This document shows, piece after piece, positions 58,577 to 64,000 of a stretch of 64,000 nucleotides of DNA. The notes under the pieces are model-generated. The model saw only the letters and a program-made list of their open reading frames with translations. It was not told where the DNA came from and searched no databases. Location: assembly GCA_018350325.1 (NCBI GenBank), contig JAEVLN010000026.1, forward strand, positions 248,001 through 312,000, given 5' to 3'. The DNA is from Globodera rostochiensis (Eukaryota; Nematoda; Chromadorea; Rhabditida; Heteroderidae). The stretch's first letter is position 1, and every line of letters starts with the position of its first letter. The translations under genes were made by a program, and so were the position numbers.

Positions 58577-60982
58577 CTAGCTGGCAAGGAACTTCATCAC
58601 CTCAGCTTCAATGGAATAGGCCGCCTTGCCGTATAAAAGCTCAAGCGCCCCAGGCGGGTTTGGGTGAGGCAATCCTGTTAAGGGATTTTATTTAACAAAA
58701 ATTGGCAAAAACATAACAATGTACAATCCACCTTTGAGGCGAATGCATTTCACACGCACGTCGCGAAGCTGCGAAAGCACACAGCACACCGTTTCGCCAA
58801 TGCCTCCCGCTTCGAACTGCTCTTCGACTGCCAACACCATGTGCACGCGTCTCGCATGATGTAGCAGCGTTTTCAAATCCAATGGCTGAAAATTTTAAAA
58901 TTTGCAAAAAAATTTAGACAATTAAAGATCAAAACCACCTCCACGCAAAAAAGGTCGATCACCGCAGCCCGGCAGTGCCCGAGCATTAAATCGTACGCTT
59001 TCATGCACTCGTGAAGTGCAACACCCGCACTGACCAACAGAATCGTATCCTGAGGATGCGCGTAGATTACCTAAAATTATGGAAAAAATTGTTATAACAA
59101 AATTGGGATCAAATGAATTGTTTAAATTAAGCTAAAGAAATTTTTGCGAAGAAAAAAAAGATAGCATTTCTATCTTTCCCCACAAATAAAAAATCCAATG
59201 CCTCGTACATCCATCCTCCCTTTCCTCACCTTGCATTCGCCCACGTTAAACACATCCTCGCTGGAGTACAGAACAGGGGTTGGCTGCCGGCACAGGCGCG
59301 TGTAGGTCGTCCCAATGTGTTTGGCGGCCAACTCAGTGGCGCGTTCAGCAGATACCGCATCGGAGGGGTAAAAAATGACGCTGGATCGCAGCGTTCGGAA
59401 AAATGCCAGCTCATCGGTCGTTTGTTGTCGGCTTAAATGTTAAAGGGCAGCGTTAAGTGTTGTTGTTTATCCACATTTACCAGTACTCCTCGACGGGGGC
59501 ATCGCAGTTGAAACCGGCAAACTTCACGTTCGCGGATGCGCCCATGCGAATTTGATCGGCCGCACGCGAGAAGAAAGCCGCAAAATTGCTAAAAGAAACA
59601 AAAAATGCAGGCGTAAACATTGTCTTATTTACATGATGTGAGGCAGCACCCGACCACGGCTTGACATTCCGATTCCAATTCCGACAAATAACGGCTGCCC
59701 GTTCAGAACGAACACACGCTTGTTCACTGTTGCCAGTTTGCCCACTGCGTGACAGTAAGCCTGCTGAGTAGACACTGCAAATTCGGCTTCATACTGGGGA
59801 GGCCTGTTGCTCGCAATGCGCAAATTAGCCACTGGCGCGTCCGAAATTCGCCTCGGAAAGTACCAGTCCATTCGATCGTTCTTGTTCAGCATTCGATCTT
59901 GAATGGCTTCCAACAGTGCCGGTTTGCCGGAAACGCCCTCAACACCCTTATCCTTCAGTGTGTTGGCGATGATCAGGGTGGGTTTTCCCTTCACTTTCCT
60001 AAACAGATTGCATGTATTACAGCAATAATGTGCTAGTTTTATTTTCACACCTCGCACTTCCGTAAGCAGTCATAAGTGCCGAGAGGTCGTGTCCGTCCAC
60101 ACAAATGACCGACCAACCGTCTGCATTGAAACGTCGCATATACGTCGTGATGTCAGGGCGTGCTTCACCGCTTTGACGGCTCACATCAAGAATGACCAAA
60201 AGATTGTCTAGCTTGCAACGGCCAGCCCATGCTAAAATACAAATGTTGCATTATCACACTTATTGGGATTTGATGCCTGTTCGAAAAAGCGTTTCAAATG
60301 AAATTTCGTTCAAATCATTCTTTTGCATTGACAAACCAATCCGTCAGTAGTGGACGGTCTTGTCTAGCAGACTTTTGAATCAAAAAATGAATTATCCAAA
60401 CCGCTTTCATTTTGTGTTCACCTGCAGCTTCCCATGCGGAGCCCTCCGTAATCTCTTCGTCGCCCATCAAACAGTAAACACGATAGGGCATCTTGTCTAC
60501 ACGCTTGCAGACTAACGCCATCCCCGCAGCGAAAGATAGGCCTTGTCCAGGCAAGCTGACGTCCACATCGATGAAGCCCAGCAAATGCATCCGGTCAGAC
60601 TCCATTCTGCTCAATGAAAGCAGTTGACCGGGCTTCAACTGGCCAGCCTCTTCCCAGACTGCGTTCAGAAGCGGATAGGACGAGATCTAAATCCAAATCA
60701 TTGCTCTAAAAAACGCCACCAAAAACCAACTTAATCCATTTTTGTTTGCATTTAAAACCCTCCAAACTTAACCCATTCTTCCCTGGTCTCCCCCCCCCGC
60801 TCGCCTTTGACAACACAAAACGATCCGAATTTGCGCTCCGCGGCTCTTTCACATTGTAGAGCATTTCGCAAAAAAACAGTGCGGCAAGAATTTCGGCAGC
60901 GCTGCAGCTGCTTGTCAAATCGGCCGATTTCGAATCGGACGCTTGCTCAATACAAGAAATGCGCATTCGATTTGCCGCATCA
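58577..60982 (-). CDS. Transketolase-like protein lacking the catalytic site (pseudoenzyme)
   Basis: About ten minus-strand exons with clean splice phases read: DAANRMRISCIEQASDSKSA, SCSAAEILAALFFCEMLYNV, SDRFVLSK, VYCLMGDEEITEGSAWEAA, CKLDNLLVILDVSRQSGEAR, PTLIIANTLKDKGVEGVSGK, VGIGIGMSSRGRVLPHINFA, FFSRAADQIRMGASANVKFA, SSVIFYPSDAVSAERATEL, GVALHECMKAYDLMLGHCRA and VLAVEEQFEAGGIGETVC. The stop is at 58577. This is transketolase from end to end, but residues holding thiamine diphosphate are replaced: SGHP is SADL, SKGH is SKIS, GDG is GDE, the INR Asn is Ser, and the IAEQ block with the catalytic Glu is gone. The first N-terminal exon (before D of DAANR) was not found. No internal stops, so selection on a non-catalytic role or very recent decay. 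Confidence 0.8.
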
Positions 60983-61094
60983 CTTTAAAGAAAAGATAAT
61001 AAAATTAGCAAGCAAAGCACAATTTGAATAATTTTGAAGCCAACATTGATTTAAAGAAATTTTTTAATTTTCCAATAGATGATAGCAGCAAAAA

Positions 61095-61475
61095 GGTGTC
61101 CCTACTTTTTGCCAACTGTAAATTTTGCCAACCTTACATTTTGCCAACGTTACATTTCGCCAACCCAGCAAAAATGTTACTCTTTGCCAACTGAGCAAAA
61201 ATTTACGTTTTGCCAACCCAGCAAAATTGTAATTTTGCCAACTCATCAAAAACTCAAATTTCGATCATTTTCGTACCCCTGATCCGAATTCGAAGGTGTT
61301 TTCGATTTCAAAATTTTTTCGGAACCTTTTGGCCTTAAAAACATTTCAAAAATGCTCAAATTCATCCAAAAATGTAAAGTTGGCAAAAATGTACAGTTGG
61401 CAAAACGTTACGTAAAAACATAATATTTTTGCTGAGTTGGCAAAACGTACAGTTGGCGAAATGTAGGGCTACCCA
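61095..61475. mobile_element. MITE with TTTGCCAAC subterminal repeats
   Basis: The left side begins GTGTCCCTACTTTTTGCC with repeated TTTTGCCAACNNTACATTTT words to about 61245. The right side from about 61365 is the complement (GTTGGCAAAA repeated), ending GGCGAAATGTAGGGCTAC. The ends match as an imperfect inverted repeat of about 37 bp (CCCTAC, GCCAACTGTA, TTTTGCCAAC). About 380 bp, no coding capacity. It lies just upstream of the transketolase-like gene. Confidence 0.7.
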
Positions 61476-61504
61476 GCAAAAAATTTCAAAAAATCATCCT
61501 TACT

Positions 61505-64000
61505 GTTTGCAACAACCTCAAATTGTCCAGAACAAAATTTGTGTCCTGTGTAAGCTCTTGTTCGTTTCGATTCCATTCCTGTCGATCTCTTGCCAATTGC
61601 TGCCTTTGTATGGCCAAGAGCATTCTTGTTCCGCCCTGTCTTCGTATCAATCGCTGTCTGATTTGCTCACGTTGTCGATGTCGCTGCTCAAGATCAACGA
61701 AAACCGGAGTCTTAACATTATTAATCAATAAGGAACCTTAATCCACAAGGACTGTCTGGCCAAAACGAACGCATCAAAGGTGGGGGATACCCGAATGACA
61801 GCCCAACGGGGGCAAAAGGGAAGAGCATTAGCTACTTCATATAGAAGTTCATTAGGGAGGCGCATTTTCTATGGCAATCCTTAAGAATTGTGGTCCCGGC
61901 GAAAAAAAATCTTAACAATTTCAAATGAGTGTTTTCGAGGGTAAAAATATGCGTAGAGCACGAATCCGAGCTCGGATTTTGCGAATGTCAAATTTGGGGT
62001 TCGACCTTCGCAAGATCCGAGCTCAGATTCGTGTTCTACGCCTATTTTTACCCTAGAAAACCTGTATTTAAAATATAAACGTCCAAAATTAAGAAGAAAA
62101 AAAAATTTCGTCTGGACCGCAATTCTTAAGGATTGCCTTTTCTTTCTCATTTGCGGAAGGAGAGGGACGACTGATGGTTGGCTTTCCTTTTCCCACTCAT
62201 TCATTGGTGACCCACCCACCCACATCGATTGCCCTGCATGCCTTCCCTTTCCTTTCTTTGTAAAAGAGCCAATGTTTTTGAAAAGTCGGATTTTTAGGTA
62301 TATTCATTTTTTCTGCAGCTTTGTTTGTCAAGATATGCACAAAACATGTATAAGTAGTCGGAAATTTTATCGCTTTTTCCTTCCCCAAAATGCATACCAT
62401 AAAATCGACTTTTTTAATTTTTCTTTAAAAATTTCATAAGGAAAAAAGAGGGGGGGGGGGGGGCTCTAATAGGAGGGGGGGGGGGGGTTCTAATAGGAGG
62501 GGGGGGGGGGGGGTGCTCTATTTTTCAACCTATTCAGAAAATATAACAAATTTTGCACAAGCAATATGGTACCTGCGTAATTTGTTGTTGTTGTTCTTGC
62601 GCAACATCTTCCTCAACTAGTTCGATGAGTTGAACTTCCGGAGGCTCCGTCTCCGGCTCAGGTGCACGCGCCTGAACAAATAAACAGGGTGTTGTATCTT
62701 CCAATTTCGGATAAAACCCAAGCACCTGTTCCACTTCACACACTTCATCATCGATCAACACAATTACATTGCTGGTGCTGCTGCTCCTCAACGATGGTGT
62801 GTATGGAATGAGTGCGCGTGACGACGACGACGATTGTGGCTGTTGTTGAGGTGACAATGTTGGCGGGGGAGAGACCGGCGCTGTTACATTGCTGTTGCTG
62901 CTGCTCCTCAACGATGGTGTGTATGGAATGACTGCGCGTGACGATTGTTGCTGTTGTTGAGGCGACAACGTTGGCGCGGAAGAGATCGGCGATGAGGACA
63001 CAACAGCAGCAGCACCAGAGTCGGATCTGTCCATGTGCATAACATTTCGTCGCTGTTGTTGAACAATCCGTTGGGTCGGGCGTGGGCATGAAGCGACAAA
63101 TTGTCGGGTTCGCGGACAAACTGCTCGAACTGGTGTGCTGCCGCCACCACCAATGGCTGATGACGCTGCTCGCTGAAGCGTCTGCGGCCCACCTCCAAAT
63201 GGACGCCGTTGATTCTGAGCCAGGAGGCGAACACCGGATTGCCTTTCAGCTTTAAAAAATGAATATTTTAAAAGGCAAAGATTGATGGAAGCAATTAGTG
63301 CATGCACAAGCTTTCCCTTTTTCCTTGTGCACCAATCATATGCTAGGACAAACTTTGTGGTTCAGGCGGATTGTCCGCTTTTTGAATTTGTATGGTGTAA
63401 CGGCTCGCTGTTGGAGAAGGTGTCCAGGAGATTTCAAGAGCATTGACTGATGCTTTGACTAACTGGATACCAGACGGAGCGGTCGGAGACTCTGTAAATG
63501 TACAGAATACAATTCTGGACAGAAAATTTTTTATTTACCCACTCAGTCAGTCTAAGAAAAAATTTTTTTTTTGTTTACAAACCTTTCACACATTTTGTGA
63601 ATTTTCTGTTTTTCGACGCGCCGGGCAAGCCGGGCCCGGAAGTCTTGAAGCTGGCTGTCTGGGACCAGTCGCTGTTCCCAAACGAATTGACCGCCCGGCA
63701 ACGAATCTGTAACAGATCGGTGTTGCTCGCTTTTTTTTGTTGTTGTCGGTCATCACGTATTTAATCTTCATTAACCACCCACCAACCCATTCCTCTCACC
63801 CCTAAAACCACACACAAACCTTGTACATCGTGCCCGGCTCCAACCCAATGATGCCACCACGACGCTCGTTGGAGGCGGTCGCCAATTGTTCGTCCTCGTC
63901 ATCTCCTGCCTGCTGCTGTTGCTGCTGGTCGTCTTTGTTGGTCAATTGTGCACGTGCACACACCGTTCTGTCGTCCGTCGTCGTCCCCTTGCCCCCATCG
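61505..64000 (-). CDS. Fibronectin type III, Ser/Gln-rich protein (partial; HCF-1-like?)
   Basis: The 5' part runs off the window. Minus-strand exons read DDEDEQLATASNERRGGIIG, LEPGTMYK, IRCRAVNSFGNSDWSQTASF and GPGLPGA: the end of one FN3 domain. Then come APSGIQLVKASVNALEISWT and ASRYTIQIQKADNPPEPQ, a second FN3 start. An S/Q-rich exon (63249-62573) follows, with two copies of YTPSLRSSS and acidic VQLIELVEEDVAQEQQ. A possible last exon (61710-61505) reads TPVFVDLEQRHRQREQIRQR, a coiled coil. The FN3 pair with a GLPGAPS linker resembles the C-terminal FN3 of host cell factor 1, but no kelch repeats are visible here, so this is only a suggestion. Linkage of the final exon is inferred from splice phase. 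Confidence 0.5.
61871..62137. mobile_element. Foldback MITE, 267 bp
   Basis: The ends GGCAATCCTTAAGAATTG and the complement CAATTCTTAAGGATTGCC match over about 30 bp. The interior is also self-complementary (GGGTAAAAATATGCGTAGA with TCTACGCCTATTTTTACCC; CCGAGCTCGGATTTTGCGAA with TTCGCAAGATCCGAGCTC), so nearly the whole element folds into one long hairpin. TTTTCT flanks both sides (61865-61870 and 62138-62143) as a possible target duplication. It lies in a probable intron of the FN3 gene. Confidence 0.8.
62445..62515. repeat. Poly-G tandem repeat (GGG..TCTAATAGGA)
   Basis: Three runs of 12 to 15 G separated by CTCTAATAGGA or TTCTAATAGGA. Could form G-quadruplexes. Intronic in the FN3 gene if the exon linkage is right. 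Confidence 0.85.

Noticed and set aside
61505..61710. First exon of the transketolase-like gene
   Set aside because: Splice phase at 61505 (phase 0) does not fit the transketolase exon at 60982, which needs two leading bases; it fits better as a 3' exon of the FN3 gene.

Overview
The window is eukaryotic nuclear DNA: intron-rich genes with short AT-rich GT-AG introns, about 60% AT by eye, and many minisatellites and transposon-derived inverted repeats. Gene content points to a nematode, most likely a plant-parasitic cyst nematode of the Globodera/Heterodera type. The main reasons are SPRY-domain genes whose core matches the expanded RBP/SPRYSEC family of Globodera, a BTB-BACK gene of the type expanded in the same genomes, and closely spaced same-strand housekeeping genes resembling nematode operons. 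The species call is an inference from remembered family features, not from a search.

Layout. 0.3-2.7 kb: a terminal-inverted-repeat element carrying a 13/15-bp minisatellite. 3.1-4.8 kb: a coiled-coil/SPRY gene with a collapsed SPRY domain. 4.97-8.50 kb: one arm of a large inverted segmental duplication, with damaged copies of mblk-1-like, SRR1-like, histidine-phosphatase and rabaptin 3' sequences. 8.8-11.2 kb: a SPRY domain lying in phase behind a frameshifted BTB-BACK gene. 12.3-15.6 kb: an NCB5OR-type cytochrome b5 gene and the proteasome ubiquitin receptor rpn-10. 15.6-19.5 kb: repeat-rich, with a 21-bp GC-rich minisatellite. 19.6-23.7 kb: an unrecognised terminal exon, a decayed aldo-keto reductase and a cystatin-like gene. 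24.1-27.0 kb: an apparently intact FLYWCH/MULE transposon with a 9-bp target-site duplication. 27.2-30.6 kb: a secreted papain-like protease gene without propeptide. 31.0-34.5 kb: elongation factor 2.

35.3-46.8 kb holds a same-strand cluster: importin beta, cwc25, rabaptin-5/FYVE, histidine phosphatase, SRR1-like. It meets an mblk-1/E93-type HTH gene tail to tail. The second duplication arm is 43.4-48.3 kb. After an AT-rich repeat tract, 50.0-58.4 kb holds a second same-strand cluster: mitochondrial L2, PLP homeostasis protein, SPO11, exosome subunit MTR3 and a truncated coatomer-epsilon fragment. 58.6-61.0 kb on the minus strand is a transketolase-like gene with open frames but essentially no thiamine-diphosphate active site. 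The right edge holds a partial fibronectin-III gene and two inverted-repeat MITEs.

Most intact genes are housekeeping: translation (EF-2, mL2), nuclear import, splicing, proteasome, RNA exosome, endosome traffic and meiosis. Accessory material (SPRY, BTB, protease, cystatin-like, transposons, minisatellites) is concentrated in the first 30 kb. The strongest unusual items are the transketolase pseudoenzyme, a SPO11 with a long 8-residue-repeat acidic tail, the inverted duplication with its asymmetric decay, the recent autonomous-looking MULE, and three repeat cassettes of one family, each followed by a minisatellite-like tract.
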